A DNA stretch of 64,000 nucleotides, taken from positions 186,001 through 250,000 of the forward strand of contig JAKASR010000003.1 of NCBI GenBank assembly GCA_021818955.1. Reading direction: 5' to 3'. A model generated the notes under the pieces. It saw only the letters and a list, made by a program, of their open reading frames with translations, was not told the origin of the DNA and ran no database searches. Below, one piece after another: positions 1 through 7,791 of the stretch (positions within the stretch are counted from its first letter, which is position 1; each line of letters starts with the position of its first letter). The position numbers were made by a program, and so were the translations under genes. The DNA comes from Acidobacteriota bacterium. GTDB taxonomy: Bacteria; Acidobacteriota; Terriglobia; Terriglobales; SCQP01.

Positions 1-468
1 GCGGATGGCCGGGTCAGCTCGATCGAGCCAACGCCGGCGGGTACGCGGGTTAGCATCTTTCTTTCCATTTTCGACGTGCATGTCAATCGCGCGCCCATTG
101 CCGGAAAAGTGACCGGTGTGGACTATCGCCAGGGACGCTTTCTGAATGCTCTCAATCCCCGCTCATCCGTGGAAAACGAGCAAAACCGGGTGCAAGTGGA
201 AGGCGAACAGGGCGAAGTGGAATTCGTGCAGATTGCCGGACTTCTGGCCCGGCGGATCGTGTTCTGGCCGCAACGCGGCGATTGGCTGGAACGCGGGCAG
301 CGCGTCGGACTGATTAAATTCGGCTCGCGTGTCGACCTATACTTGCCGAAGCGGGCGGAACTGCTGATCGAGCCCGGAGCGCATGTGCGCGGGGGCAGTT
401 CCGTGCTGGCGCGGCTGCCGCTGCCGACCGGCGCTCAGGCGCGACCGAGGGACGCGGCGGAGGCCTGA
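1..468 (+). CDS. psd: Phosphatidylserine decarboxylase, C-terminal part (5' end outside window)
   Basis: Decarboxylates phosphatidylserine to phosphatidylethanolamine at the inner membrane. The reading frame is open from base 1, and 155 residues are visible. The segment FDVHVNRAPIAG is typical of the family. The KFGSRVD motif contains the Gly-Ser cleavage site, with Ser at codon 109 (base 325), where the proenzyme is expected to self-cleave and form the pyruvoyl group. The short spacing fits the small Psd type. It is followed after 4 bp by pssA, which makes its substrate, so the two form a phospholipid operon. The N-terminal part is missing only because the window starts here. Confidence 0.93.
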   Translation, partial: ADGRVSSIEPTPAGTRVSIFLSIFDVHVNRAPIAGKVTGVDYRQGRFLNALNPRSSVENEQNRVQVEGEQGEVEFVQIAGLLARRIVFWPQRGDWLERGQRVGLIKFGSRVDLYLPKRAELLIEPGAHVRGGSSVLARLPLPTGAQARPRDAAEA

Positions 469-472
469 GCCT

Positions 473-1354
473 ATGCAGCAAACGCAACCCGAGCTGAAAC
501 TCCATCGCCGCCGGCGCCCGTTTCGACGGGGTGTGGCGCTGTTGCCTTCGCTTTTTACCGTCGCCAATCTGGGCATGGGCTGGTACTCGATCCAGCAAGC
601 CTGTCTGGCGCTGCAATTGCGCGATCCCAGCTTAGGCCGTCAAGCCGGGCATCTGGACGCCGCGGCTAAGGCGATCGGCTGGGCTATCCTGCTGGACGGC
701 TTCGATGGACGCATCGCGCGCCTTACGAACTCCTCCAGCGCTTTCGGACGGGAGTTCGATTCGCTCGCCGATGTGATTAGCTTTGGCGTCGCCCCGGCGT
801 TATTAGCCTACATCTGGGGCATACGTTTTCTGCTCTTGCCGGGCTCGCAATATCAGCCGCTCGACCACGCCGGCCAAATCGTTTGTTTTCTCTTCGTTAT
901 CGCCTGCGCGGCGCGGCTGGCGCGGTTCAATATCATGAGCGGCGACGCCAAGCCTTCGAATCCCGGCCGCGACGAACGAAAATACTTTGTCGGCATGCCC
1001 ACGCCGGCGGCGGCGGGAATGTCCGCCGCCGTGGTGCACTTTTTCGCTTCGCGCAATTTCCAATTCGGGCAGCCCAACACCAATGGCCTGGCGGCAATCG
1101 CCTGGCTGGCGCTGATGCTGTTGCTCTCCTATTTCATGGTCAGCACCTGGAGATTTTTCAGCTTCAAAGACATCAATCTGCGCCGCCGCCGGACCTGGGA
1201 AACGGTGATGCTGATCGCGCTGTTGTTTGGCGCCATCTGGTTTTTTTCCGAGCTTGTACTGCTCGGCGTCGCGGTCACTTACACCGGCTCGGCGATTCTG
1301 TGGCGGCTGACGTATTACTGGCGCCGCAGTCGCCGGCATCCGGAGGCCGCCTGA
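473..1354 (+). CDS. pssA: CDP-diacylglycerol--serine O-phosphatidyltransferase
   Basis: Integral membrane enzyme of 293 residues that makes phosphatidylserine from CDP-diacylglycerol and serine. The CDP-alcohol phosphatidyltransferase signature DG(x)2AR(x)8G(x)3D(x)3D is intact: D78, G79, A82, R83, G92, D96, D100. Several hydrophobic segments follow, consistent with a multi-pass protein, and the C-terminus is basic. I chose the ATG at 473, just after the psd stop, because the upstream part of the frame only overlaps psd. Its stop overlaps the next start by one base (TGATG), indicating translational coupling. Confidence 0.95.
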   Translation: MQQTQPELKLHRRRRPFRRGVALLPSLFTVANLGMGWYSIQQACLALQLRDPSLGRQAGHLDAAAKAIGWAILLDGFDGRIARLTNSSSAFGREFDSLADVISFGVAPALLAYIWGIRFLLLPGSQYQPLDHAGQIVCFLFVIACAARLARFNIMSGDAKPSNPGRDERKYFVGMPTPAAAGMSAAVVHFFASRNFQFGQPNTNGLAAIAWLALMLLLSYFMVSTWRFFSFKDINLRRRRTWETVMLIALLFGAIWFFSELVLLGVAVTYTGSAILWRLTYYWRRSRRHPEAA

Positions 1355-2343
1355 TGCCGCGCCTCGAGGTCATCATCGCCGGCGCGGGAAGCTTGCAGGG
1401 CCGCGAACTGGACCAAGTGCTGCGGCAGCATCGCTTTTCCGCGGGGGTACGGCTGCTGGACGATGCCGGCTCTACGCCGGAATCGGCGCTCGAGGAAAGC
1501 GCGGAAGGGCTCGAGCCGATCAGCGAAACGGCGCTGGCGGGCGCCGCGGCGGTATTTTTCGCCGGCCCGACGGCGCAAACGCGGCGCTGGTATGAGGCGG
1601 CCCGTCACGGCGGCGCGCGCATTTTCGATCTCAGCGGCGAGCTGTTGGATGAGCCGGGCGCGGAGTGCCTCACGCCGGAACAATGGAGCAGCCGCCCGCT
1701 GGCCGCCGACACCGGACGGTTGTGGGTCATCCCGCATCCGGTGGCAGCATTGCTGGCCAGCCTGCTGTCCCGCATTGGCGGGCTGACCGCTATCGATGCC
1801 GCGGCGGCCATGCTGTTACAGCCCGCCAGCGAATTTGGACAACCTGGCATGGAGGAGTTGCAGGCGCAAACCCGCAACATCCTGAATTTCCAGCCGCTGC
1901 CGACAGAAGTCTTCGGCGCGCAATCGGCCTTTAATGTTCATGCCGGCCTGCCGGTCGAGATTCAGCCGGGTCTGGCGGAAACGGCGGCCTCAATCGGCCG
2001 GCACCTGGAACGCTTACTTGCCAATGAGCCGGACCTGGCGGCCACACGTCCCGGCCTGCAGGTGCTGCAAGCCCCCTGGTTCTATGGGCATGGGCTCAGC
2101 GTTTACGTACAAACCCGGGTCCAGCTCGATACCGGCGCGCTCAGCCGGGCGCTGCACGCCCAGGAAACTGCACCCGATATGCTGGCCGCCGGCAGCGCCG
2201 AAGACGCGCTGATAGGACCGGTGCGGCCCGATACGCTGCAGCCGAACGGCTGCTGGATCTTCTGTGCGCTCGATCGCCTGCGGCTGGCAGCCCAATCGGC
2301 GGCAAAACTGGCGGAAATGGCGCTGGCGGAGCAGGTGCAATAA
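1354..2343 (+). CDS. Aspartate-semialdehyde dehydrogenase-like protein lacking the catalytic Cys (Usg-like)
   Basis: 329-residue protein with the fold pattern of the Asd/Usg family: an N-terminal nucleotide-binding start (VIIAGAGSLQGRELDQVL), a central part with ARIFDLSG, and a C-terminal helix (LDRLRLAAQSAAKLAEMAL) like the Asd C-terminus. At the place of the active-site PNC of true Asd it reads IPHPVAA, so the nucleophilic Cys is absent and dehydrogenase activity is unlikely. It is coupled to pssA by a TGATG overlap and lies 3 bp before lptE. The function is unknown; a structural or regulatory role in the envelope operon is only inference from position. Confidence 0.75.
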   Translation: MPRLEVIIAGAGSLQGRELDQVLRQHRFSAGVRLLDDAGSTPESALEESAEGLEPISETALAGAAAVFFAGPTAQTRRWYEAARHGGARIFDLSGELLDEPGAECLTPEQWSSRPLAADTGRLWVIPHPVAALLASLLSRIGGLTAIDAAAAMLLQPASEFGQPGMEELQAQTRNILNFQPLPTEVFGAQSAFNVHAGLPVEIQPGLAETAASIGRHLERLLANEPDLAATRPGLQVLQAPWFYGHGLSVYVQTRVQLDTGALSRALHAQETAPDMLAAGSAEDALIGPVRPDTLQPNGCWIFCALDRLRLAAQSAAKLAEMALAEQVQ

Positions 2344-2346
2344 AAC

Positions 2347-2892
2347 ATGGCACGCCGCAAAAGGCCCTGGCTTTCCCGGACGCTGCTGGTGGCGGCGCTG
2401 CTGCCCTTCCCCACCCTCGCCGGTTGCGGTTATCGGCTGACCACCTCGATGCCGGCGCTGACGCGGCATATCCGGATCATCGCCGTGCCCCCCTTTGTCA
2501 ATCACACGCGCATTCCGCGCCTTTCCCAGATGATCACCGCGGCGGTGGTGCGCGAATTGATCGCGCGCACCCAGGCCCGCGTGCGGGCGCGCACTTCCGG
2601 CAGCGATGCGGTCCTGCGCGCTTCCCTGCTGCTGACCCGCACCACTCCGGTCAGCATCGACCCCTCCACCGGCCGGGCGACCACGATCCAGGTGTTGCTT
2701 GAAATGTCAGCTTCGTTTACCGACGAGCGTACGGGCCGCGCGCTGTTCAACAGCCAGCACATGATCTTTCAGGACCAGTATCAGGTGGGCGAGCAGACGG
2801 CCTCTTTCATCGAAGAAGACACGCTGGCGTACCAGCGCATGAGCACCGAGATCGCGCATGATCTGGTATCCCGGATTTTGAATCGGTTTTAA
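2347..2892 (+). CDS. lptE: LPS-assembly lipoprotein LptE-like
   Basis: 181-residue predicted lipoprotein with a basic N-terminus, a hydrophobic stretch and a lipobox ending LAGC (Cys27), immediately followed by GYRL, the usual start of mature LptE/RlpB. The central part (IRIIAVPPFVNHTRIPRLSQMITAAVVREL) matches the pattern of LptE-like proteins of non-enteric diderms. LptE is the plug partner of LptD in the outer membrane. LptD is not in this window. The stop codon TAA (2890-2892) is interleaved with the stop of the convergent gene. Confidence 0.85.
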   Translation: MARRKRPWLSRTLLVAALLPFPTLAGCGYRLTTSMPALTRHIRIIAVPPFVNHTRIPRLSQMITAAVVRELIARTQARVRARTSGSDAVLRASLLLTRTTPVSIDPSTGRATTIQVLLEMSASFTDERTGRALFNSQHMIFQDQYQVGEQTASFIEEDTLAYQRMSTEIAHDLVSRILNRF

Positions 2893-4238
2893 TGGCTGGC
2901 GGCGGCTTTGCGCAAGTGGATGGAGCCGTCGGTGGTGCTCAAGGTGATGGCGGGACCACCCTGGCCAACGCGGCCTTGAACTACGCTGGGGCCACTCACG
3001 TTCTGGCCCGACCGCATGCCGCCGCGCATGAGCAGCGGAAAGTCGCTATGAACGGCGCCGTTGCTGGCATCGGCGTTCAACTCGAAGGAAGCGTCGCCAG
3101 GAAGCACTAGCGTGATGTCGCCTTCGCGGGTTGAGGCCTGAATCGGGCCGTCCAGCCGCGCCGCCTGAAGATGCAGCGAGCCATTGCGGTCCTCCAGGCG
3201 CAGCCCGCCCTGAAACCCGGAAAGATTCACGTCCTGATCGCGCGTCGTGATGCGCAGGCCCACGCCCCGCTCCGCCGATAAATGCCCAATGCTCCAGGTC
3301 ATTTTTCCCGGCAGCCGGGCCATCCTGATCTGTGCGCGTTGAGAACTAAATACGGCCGGAGCCGCCAGGCGGTTCAACTCGACAAAGCCGGTATAGTCGC
3401 CGGAAATATTCACCGGTCCCGTGATGTCGCTGAGGTGCAAATCGCCGCCGTGCCCTTGAGCGCTCACCGCGCCGGCGACTTGGCTGAGGCTGATATCGCC
3501 GCCGTTATGCTGCACGTTAATGTCGCTCGCCAGCCCGCCGCCTTCGACATTGCCATCGCCGGTTTCCAGGCTAAGCCGGGCCTTCCAGTTCTGGAAATGC
3601 AAGCCGCCATCGCGCACCTGGACGGAAACCGGAATGCTGGGCGGCAGGGTCAGGCGGAGATGCGAGACCATGCGGTTAGCTTCGCCATGTCCGGTGGGCC
3701 AAACCATCACCACATTCCCCTGGCGCTCGATTTGCGGCTGGTGCGATTGAAACCGTGCCTGAGCGTGCGCGGCGTCGCGAGAATAGACGGTGACGGCATT
3801 ATCGAGATCGAGGCGGGACGAGGAGCCGGCCAGCAGGGTGATGCTGGCATGGCCCCCGATGACCTGGACCTGGGCGCCGGACGGCAGCGCGGCCTGGACG
3901 TGAGCCTGGTAGCTGTAGTGATTGCCCCAATACCAGGCATTGTGAAAGCCGACCCAATGCGCGAACCCGGAATGGCGATAGTGATAAGCGACGCTGAAGA
4001 GGACCCCGAAAAAGATGAGAAAGATGATCAGCACCACCTCGCCGCCGGATAATCTGCCCGGGGCGGCGTGCGCGGGAAGATAAAACTCGATCAGCCGAAT
4101 GGCGCCCCAAAAGATTAGCAGCACCGGCCAATAGTGAGCGGCGAAGTTCCAAAATCCCAACGGATGCGGCAGCAGCAGCAGCACGCCAAGGGCGATCAGG
4201 AGCAAGGCGCCGAAGATCGAGGGGCGGGATTGGGGCAT
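2889..4238 (-). CDS. LiaF/DUF4097-like membrane protein with putative adhesin repeats
   Basis: 449 residues from the chosen ATG at 4238 (MPQSRPSIFGALLLIALG). The N-terminus has two or three hydrophobic segments of the DUF5668/LiaF type (LLLIALGVLLLLPHPLGFWNFAAHYWPVLLIFWGAIRLIEF), then a short membrane segment (VVLIIFLIFFGVLF). The rest is a long beta-rich region (GDGNVEGGGLASDINVQHNGGDISLSQVAG) typical of DUF4097 putative adhesin repeats. The frame could extend to 4289, but the ATG at 4238 starts right before the membrane segment, and a TATACT box lies just upstream. Possibly an envelope-stress or cell-surface protein; the function is not established. Confidence 0.75.
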   Translation of the reverse strand: MPQSRPSIFGALLLIALGVLLLLPHPLGFWNFAAHYWPVLLIFWGAIRLIEFYLPAHAAPGRLSGGEVVLIIFLIFFGVLFSVAYHYRHSGFAHWVGFHNAWYWGNHYSYQAHVQAALPSGAQVQVIGGHASITLLAGSSSRLDLDNAVTVYSRDAAHAQARFQSHQPQIERQGNVVMVWPTGHGEANRMVSHLRLTLPPSIPVSVQVRDGGLHFQNWKARLSLETGDGNVEGGGLASDINVQHNGGDISLSQVAGAVSAQGHGGDLHLSDITGPVNISGDYTGFVELNRLAAPAVFSSQRAQIRMARLPGKMTWSIGHLSAERGVGLRITTRDQDVNLSGFQGGLRLEDRNGSLHLQAARLDGPIQASTREGDITLVLPGDASFELNADASNGAVHSDFPLLMRGGMRSGQNVSGPSVVQGRVGQGGPAITLSTTDGSIHLRKAAASH

Positions 4239-4254
4239 AGAGTTTACCCATGAA

Positions 4255-4260
4255 AGTATA
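4255..4260 (-). promoter_or_regulatory. -10-like box TATACT upstream of the DUF4097 gene
   Basis: On the minus strand TATACT lies 16 nt before the ATG at 4238, so the leader would be about 10 nt. No convincing -35 hexamer is seen. The same hexamer recurs close to other starts in this window. Confidence 0.4.
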
Positions 4261-4314
4261 CGCAGGCGGGGGAACTTCGGTTCCGTCACCCACCGTACGG
4301 CTTATCGCTTCAAA

Positions 4315-4367
4315 GCGGCACGGCCGCTTTTACTTTTAGGCGCTGACGCTTTCGCAAAGGTCCGGCC
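4315..4367 (+). repeat. Mosaic palindromic repeat, copy A (truncated)
   Basis: Contains module H1 (a 13-nt palindrome, gcggcacggccgc), the T-rich link ttttactttt, the conserved ggcgctgacgctttcgcaa stretch and the first arm of module H2 (gtccggcc). It then diverges. It sits between divergent genes (DUF4097 on minus, O-methyltransferase on plus). It is the shortest of six copies, in the same orientation as all the others. Confidence 0.85.
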
Positions 4368-4457
4368 CCAAAGCGGAAGCATGCAGAGATGCTGCTTGGG
4401 CGCCGTTATATGATGGCTGAATACGCGTCTGGCGCGCTCTTTCTTCCCGGAGGAATC

Positions 4458-5477
4458 ATGCCGACGAGGACTCAAGCCACCCCTCCATCGCCCGAGCCGG
4501 TGTTTGCCGCGATGTGGGCCTATCAACAGACTGAAGCCTTGCGGGCTGCAATCGAGCTCGATCTGTTCACCGCCATTGGTTCCGGCGCCGCCCACCCGGC
4601 GGCGTTGGCCGAGCGTACCCGAGCCACTGAGCGCGGGGTGCGCATCCTTTGTGATTTCCTGACCATTCAGGGTTTACTGTCCAAACATGATGGCACTTAT
4701 GAGCTGACGCCGGCCGCGGCCAATTTTCTGGACCGCCGCTCGCCGGCCTTCATGGGTGACATGATGCGCTTCATCGCCGGCAAGGAGATGCAGGCCGACT
4801 TCCGGCGGCTGGCGCAGTCGGCCCGCGGCGAGATCAAGTCGACTCCCGAAGTGGATGAGCCGAACTGGCGGGGCTGGATCGAATTTGCGCGTTCGATGAC
4901 GCCGCTGATGCGGCCGCAATCGGAATTCCTGGCCAGCCGTTTTGCGCCGGGCGCCGCCGGCACGGTGCTGGATGTCGCCGCCGGGCATGGCTTATTCGGG
5001 ATTGCCTTCGCGCGGCATAATCCTGACCTCAACATCATCGCGCTCGATTGGCCGGAGGTGCTGACGGTGGCCAAGGAACATGCCGCACAAGCCGGCCTGG
5101 ACGCCAGCCGTTACCGGACGCTGTCCGGCAGCGCGCTGGAAATCGGCTTCGGCGAGAACCATCGTTTTGTGCTGCTGACGAATTTCCTGCACCACTTCGA
5201 CTCCGCCACCTGCGAGCGCCTGCTCCGGAAAGCGCAGGCGGCGCTACAGCCGGGCGGACAGGTCGTCGTGCTGGAGTTCGTGCCGAATGACGACCGGGTT
5301 TCGCCGCCTTTTTCGGCGGCATTCAGCCTGACCATGCTAGCCAGCACTCCGCGGGGAGATGCCTATACCTGGCAAGAACTGCTACGGATGCTGCAGGCTG
5401 CCGGCTTCGACGAACCGACAATCGAACCCGTGCCGCATTCGCCGCAATCGGCGATCTGCGCCCGGCGGAAAGCCTGA
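4458..5477 (+). CDS. SAM-dependent O-methyltransferase (acetylserotonin/hydroxyindole OMT-like)
   Basis: 339 residues. An N-terminal winged-helix dimerisation domain (about 10-95, AAIELDLFTAIG then ERTRATERGVRILCDFL) is followed by a Methyltransf_2 Rossmann domain with the SAM-binding motif VLDVAAGHGLFGIAFA and the acidic residue in IIALDWPEVL, then NFLHHFDSATCERLLRKA. The ATG at 4458 has a good ribosome-binding site, GGAGGA, 3 nt upstream of the spacer. It is monocistronic, with no biosynthetic neighbours that name a substrate. Small-molecule O-methylation is inferred from the family. Confidence 0.85.
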   Translation: MPTRTQATPPSPEPVFAAMWAYQQTEALRAAIELDLFTAIGSGAAHPAALAERTRATERGVRILCDFLTIQGLLSKHDGTYELTPAAANFLDRRSPAFMGDMMRFIAGKEMQADFRRLAQSARGEIKSTPEVDEPNWRGWIEFARSMTPLMRPQSEFLASRFAPGAAGTVLDVAAGHGLFGIAFARHNPDLNIIALDWPEVLTVAKEHAAQAGLDASRYRTLSGSALEIGFGENHRFVLLTNFLHHFDSATCERLLRKAQAALQPGGQVVVLEFVPNDDRVSPPFSAAFSLTMLASTPRGDAYTWQELLRMLQAAGFDEPTIEPVPHSPQSAICARRKA

Positions 5478-5557
5478 CGCCGCGGGCCTGCTTCCGCCAG
5501 GCGGCAAGCAAATAAGCGTTAACCGCCGCCGGAATACGTTGAGGTTGAGGAACCGTG

Positions 5558-6088
5558 ATGGCAATCTGGGATTTTGAGCCGGGACATAGCAGCGCGGAAT
5601 TCGCGGTGCGGCACATGATGGTGACCTGGGTGCGAGGCGGGTACAAGAACCTGCGCGGCTCACTCAATTGGGATCCGGACCGGCCGGGAGAAGGCTCGGT
5701 CGAGGTTGAAATCCCGGCCGCATCGTTTACGACGGAAGAGCCGGAGCGCGACGCGCACCTGCGTAGCGCGGATTTTCTCGATATCGAGCATTTTCCCGTG
5801 ATGATTTTTCGCAGCCGCGCGATCGAAGTTACCGGCTATCGCCAATTGCACGTGCATGGCGAGTTGACCTTGCGTGGCATCACCGGGCCGGTCATGCTGG
5901 AAGTCGAAGAATGCCTGGGGCCGGTGCTCACTCCGTTTCAGAACACGCGCCTCGGCTTACTCGCGCGGGCGCGCCTTGATCGCGAGGAATTCGGGATGAA
6001 TTGGGACTCGCCCATGCCGGGCGGCGGCCGGGTGGTAGGGAAATATATTGATGTCACGCTGGATATCGAAGCCATCCGGCGGGAATAA
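5558..6088 (+). CDS. YceI family protein (lipocalin-like beta-barrel)
   Basis: 176 residues starting MAIWDFEPGHSSAEFAVRHMMVTWVRG, the characteristic YceI N-terminus (W-x2-D-x2-HS-x2-F-x-VRHMM). LRSADFLDIEHFPVMIFRS and LTLRGITGPVMLEV are further family signatures. YceI proteins bind isoprenoid-type lipids in a beta-barrel. No signal peptide is evident, so this one is probably cytoplasmic. A GTG at 5555 is also possible, but GAGG at 5547-5550 is better spaced (7 nt) for the ATG at 5558. Confidence 0.92.
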   Translation: MAIWDFEPGHSSAEFAVRHMMVTWVRGGYKNLRGSLNWDPDRPGEGSVEVEIPAASFTTEEPERDAHLRSADFLDIEHFPVMIFRSRAIEVTGYRQLHVHGELTLRGITGPVMLEVEECLGPVLTPFQNTRLGLLARARLDREEFGMNWDSPMPGGGRVVGKYIDVTLDIEAIRRE

Positions 6089-6153
6089 TGCGCCGCGCTT
6101 CTTCTATGCTTGTATGGCCTGGTTTCCTCTATCTCCTATCCCCGGGTTTTCCT

Positions 6154-6438
6154 TCATCTATTCTGATCGTGCCAAGAGGCGGCGGGAGCGAAATATTGCA
6201 ATAGCTTGACCACGCCAATCACGACCAGCAATACCGGCCAGGTACGGGAAACATCCCAGCGGTGCCAGATAGTTTGCAGCGCGAACAGCACGCCGATGGT
6301 GATCAGCACGATCGGGCCCATGATGTGACGGCGGCGGCAGCGCGGGCAGGTGCAGGCCGGCGGCGGCGGCGGCGCGGCCGGCGGAGAAAAGGGAGTGCCG
6401 GCAGGATAATTCGATGCTGGCGGAGGTTGAGTACTCAT
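6154..6438 (-). CDS. Small LiaF-like (DUF5668) membrane protein
   Basis: 94 residues. A proline-rich N-terminus (residues 1-30) leads to a CTCPRCRRRH zinc-ribbon-like motif and then two hydrophobic segments (GPIVLITIGVLFALQTIW and WPVLLVVIGVVKLLQYF) matching the LiaF transmembrane pattern also seen in the 2889-4238 and 6479-7090 genes. It is the last gene of the sigma/anti-sigma operon (41 bp after the preceding gene), so it may be a sigma-controlled envelope protein. The start at 6438 is chosen because the upstream part of the frame overlaps the preceding gene. Confidence 0.7.
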   Translation of the reverse strand: MSTQPPPASNYPAGTPFSPPAAPPPPPACTCPRCRRRHIMGPIVLITIGVLFALQTIWHRWDVSRTWPVLLVVIGVVKLLQYFAPAASWHDQNR

Positions 6439-6478
6439 AAGATCGCTCGTCCTGTTACCTGCATGCGCGGTTTTCGGG

Positions 6479-7090
6479 TCAAGACCGGCGGCGGAGCATG
6501 AGCACACCAAAAAAGATCAGGATTCCGGGGCCGATGAAGCGAAACAGATTGCCATAAAGCCAGCCCAGATTTTCCAAGAGCAATAAGGTGCCCAGCACGA
6601 CCAGGATCGTGGGCCAAACCGGGAAAGACCATTGTATATGTCCAAAGCCGGGGAAATCCTCCACCGGCTGGCCGAGCGAGAGCAGGCGCGCGGTGCGGTA
6701 GGAATCGATCACCATATAGAAATAGAAGGCCGCGGTCGCCAAGCCAAAGATCACGCCAACGGGCCCATGTTGCAACGCAATCAGGGTTCCGAAGATGATT
6801 ACCTGGAGCACGGCTTTGAGGTATTGCCCGTTGTAAATCGCGCCCACGCCGGGAATAAAGCCCAACGCCAGCGCCAGGCCGGGATTCGGAGCGGCAACCG
6901 GCGGCCCGGGGGACACCGGCAGCGGACCGGGTTGAGCCGGCTGAAACGGTGGCGGCGCGGCCGCGGCGGCGGCGCAATCGGGACAGTAGATCAAGCCATA
7001 AATTTCATGGCGGTCTTCTTCGCACAGTGCCCGGCCGCAGGTACGGCAGTAAGCGGCAGCGGCGCGTTCGGAATGACGATAGCAGTTCAT
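6479..7090 (-). CDS. B-box/zinc-ribbon membrane protein of an ECF sigma operon
   Basis: 203 residues. The N-terminal zinc-binding pattern (NCYRHSERAAAAYCRTCGRALCEEDRHEIYGLIYCPDC) is B-box-like. A proline-rich linker follows, then several transmembrane segments: GLALALGFIPGVGAIYNGQY resembles TM2-domain proteins, and the C-terminal pair (FPVWPTILVVLGTLLLLENLGW, IGPGILIFFGVLML) resembles LiaF. The start overlaps the anti-sigma stop as ATGA, so it is translationally coupled. The function is unknown; membrane association linked to stress sensing is inferred. Confidence 0.75.
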   Translation of the reverse strand: MNCYRHSERAAAAYCRTCGRALCEEDRHEIYGLIYCPDCAAAAAAPPPFQPAQPGPLPVSPGPPVAAPNPGLALALGFIPGVGAIYNGQYLKAVLQVIIFGTLIALQHGPVGVIFGLATAAFYFYMVIDSYRTARLLSLGQPVEDFPGFGHIQWSFPVWPTILVVLGTLLLLENLGWLYGNLFRFIGPGILIFFGVLMLRRRS

Positions 7091-7791
7091 ACGCACCTGC
7101 CTTTCCAATCCGGCTCCGTCTCTATTCGCGCCAGCGACCAGCCGGTGAGGGACGCAGGGGGAACGGCGGGGCGGGTGCGGGCCAAAGTCCGGGTACCCGG
7201 ATTCCAATTATAGGGAGGCCGTTGGCTCTGCCCGGAAGGATGGGCGGGCGGAACCGGGGACGATTGACGGCTTCCGGCATGCAATGCGGCCTGAATTTCA
7301 TAAACCACGCGCAGGTCATTGTAATACCGCACGCCACGCGCATAGACCCGGCGCACGGTACGGCTGACCAGGCTTGGCCAACGGGCGGGCGCCAGGTCGG
7401 CCGCGTGAATCCGATTGAGATGAGTGCCGGAAACGTTCAACAGCAGGGCCAGGCTGAACCAGGCCAAGGCCAGGCCCATGGCGAAGCGGGGCTGCCATAG
7501 CATCCGCCCCAGGCTGCGGAGAGTCGGGCCCCAGCCGGCGAGGTTTTGGCGCTGGCCGCTGGTGCGGGCCAGCACGGTGGGAATAAAGTCGGGCGGCAAC
7601 TCCGGCATCGGCAGGTCGGCCAGCGCATCCAGGGCGCTATGCAAGCCCTCGAGCAAGCGCCCGCAGGCGGGACATTGGCGAGCATGCTGGCGCATGGCGG
7701 CGGCGGCCGCATCGGGCAAGCGGCCTTCGAGAAAGTCGCTGGCTTGCTCTTCGAAGCGCGGGCAATCGAGGCTATCGAAGAAGTCGTTCAT
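7087..7791 (-). CDS. Anti-sigma factor with zinc-finger (zf-HC2) domain
   Basis: 234 residues. The N-terminal ZAS-type motif is HARQCPACGRLL (H36, C40, C43). A cytoplasmic linker leads to a single hydrophobic segment at about 103-121 (FAMGLALAWFSLALLLNVSG), and the C-terminal part would be periplasmic. This is the layout of membrane-bound anti-sigma factors that sequester an ECF sigma factor. It overlaps the sigma gene upstream and the membrane protein downstream, each by 4 bp (ATGA), so the three are produced together. Confidence 0.88.
   Translation of the reverse strand: MNDFFDSLDCPRFEEQASDFLEGRLPDAAAAAMRQHARQCPACGRLLEGLHSALDALADLPMPELPPDFIPTVLARTSGQRQNLAGWGPTLRSLGRMLWQPRFAMGLALAWFSLALLLNVSGTHLNRIHAADLAPARWPSLVSRTVRRVYARGVRYYNDLRVVYEIQAALHAGSRQSSPVPPAHPSGQSQRPPYNWNPGTRTLARTRPAVPPASLTGWSLARIETEPDWKGRCV

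Noticed and set aside
4302-4595. Minus-strand frame with a [18 protein letters not shown]-type peptide (also within 23941-24918, 26241-26567, 38080-38538 and 16390-16722)
   Set aside because: The peptide comes from reading the H1-H2 part of the intergenic repeat in one frame. It recurs only because the repeat recurs, has no ribosome-binding site, and changes outside the repeat.
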